Shown: positions 4,942-5,426 of the stretch, one piece after another
Position numbering within the stretch: position 1 is the stretch's first letter
Layout of the letters: every line of letters begins with the position of its first letter
DNA from: Pedosphaera sp.
GTDB taxonomy: Bacteria; Verrucomicrobiota; Verrucomicrobiia; Limisphaerales; SIAT01
Assembly: GCA_009691645.1 (NCBI GenBank)
Contig: SIAT01000127.1
Coordinates: forward strand, 1-5,426
DNA length: 5,426 nt
Direction of reading: 5' to 3'
The notes under the pieces: model-generated
The model's input: only the letters and a program-made list of their open reading frames with translations
Told to the model about the DNA's origin: nothing
Database searches by the model: none
Made by a program: the position numbers and the translations under genes

Positions 4942-5426
4942 TCAAAAAGTGACGGTGGTGCGCAGGCCGACGACCCACGCGTCCGGCGTGCTGCTCGTGC
5001 CGCTCGGGTGGCGGATCCACTGCACGTTCGGCTGCACGTTCCACCATGGCTTGAGCTGTATCTTGTAACTGCTCTCGACGACCATCTCGTAGTCGGTGTC
5101 GAGGTGCTTGCTGTGCTTGGCGTAAACAACGCCGACGCCGAACTGGTCGTCGTCGCGGCTCGGAATCAACCCTGTGTAATTGAAGCCTCCGTCGAAAACA
5201 TACTCGAACGCCGCGCGGGCCGCTGGGCTGACGCCGCCGCGGAGGAAAAGACCAAGCCCCTGATTCTCGCCCTCCTTCTGGCCCGGCTCGCGCCAGACAA
5301 GCTGCTCGGCGCCGAAATAAAGGCCGTACGTCTGGTTCGGCGTGGCGGTGCCCGCCTGGCCGATTTGGTTCTTGTTATGCTGCCACGCGCCGACGCGGTA
5401 CGCGCCGGGCAGGCCGGTGGCCTTCG
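4942..5426 (-). CDS. OprB-type (carbohydrate-selective family) porin, C-terminal part
   Basis: The frame is open from the right edge to TGA 4944-4942, giving 160 visible residues; the true start lies outside the window. An apparent start at 5169 is an internal Leu codon (TTG), because matching porin sequence continues upstream of it. The fragment is a run of amphipathic beta strands typical of OprB-family porins: YRVGAWQHNK, YGLYFGAEQLVWREPG, LGLFLRGGVSP, FDGGFNYTGLIPSRDDDQ, FGVGVVYAK, YEMVVESSYKIQLKPWW, VQPNVQWIRHPSG and the last strand DAWVVGLRTTVTF ending in Phe, as the outer-membrane assembly machinery requires. OprB porins are usually sugar channels, but cyanobacterial relatives are linked to inorganic ion uptake. 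Here the gene abuts the metal-transport ATPase gene, so a role in metal entry is possible but unproven. Confidence 0.88.
   Translation of the reverse strand, partial: KATGLPGAYRVGAWQHNKNQIGQAGTATPNQTYGLYFGAEQLVWREPGQKEGENQGLGLFLRGGVSPAARAAFEYVFDGGFNYTGLIPSRDDDQFGVGVVYAKHSKHLDTDYEMVVESSYKIQLKPWWNVQPNVQWIRHPSGTSSTPDAWVVGLRTTVTF

Noticed and set aside
1..5426. CRISPR array, insertion sequence, tRNA or riboswitch
   Set aside because: I saw no regularly spaced repeats, no transposase-like frame with terminal inverted repeats, no cloverleaf, and no conserved metal-riboswitch pattern in the visible leader regions. The operon's true leader is outside the window.

Overview
The window is GC-rich coding DNA of a diderm (Gram-negative-type) bacterium, shown by an OprB-type outer-membrane porin and a Sec-type exported protein. 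A member of the PVC superphylum, most likely Verrucomicrobiota, is my best guess. This is an inference from protein style and from one architecture shared with Chlamydiae: a metal permease fused to a DtxR-like regulator. Nothing in the window proves the taxonomy, and there is no rRNA or tRNA.

Layout. Positions 2-127 (+) are the last 41 codons of an unrecognised gene entering from the left. A strong hairpin at 161-184 separates it from a convergent minus-strand gene (217-1116) for an exported, low-complexity/beta-rich protein of unknown function with a tandem AIDPLTG repeat. Positions 1117-1594 are a non-coding, partly AT-rich spacer. It holds a candidate promoter for the exported-protein gene, several hairpins and a weak intrinsic terminator for the operon on its right.

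From 5426 down to 1595 everything reads on the minus strand as one tight unit. It runs from the 3' end of an OprB-type porin gene, to a Mn/Zn/Fe-type ABC ATPase (2-nt gap after the porin stop), to a family-3 ABC permease fused at its C-terminus to a DtxR/MntR-like metal-regulator domain, to a second family-3 permease (ATGA 4-nt overlap). ATPase plus two permeases is the TroBCD / MntBCD / YtgBCD arrangement for uptake of Mn2+, Zn2+ or Fe2+. The periplasmic metal-binding protein (TroA/YtgA) is not in the window and may lie upstream of the porin.

How the parts fit together. The porin could admit the substrate across the outer membrane, a missing periplasmic protein would capture it, and the two permeases with the ATPase would import it. 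The regulator domain tethered to the first permease could report cytosolic metal to the promoter after release, or gate transport directly. The permease-regulator fusion with most metal ligands retained, together with the porin coupled to the transporter, is the most interesting content. The domain order matches chlamydial YtgCR, where the regulator is cut free of the permease.
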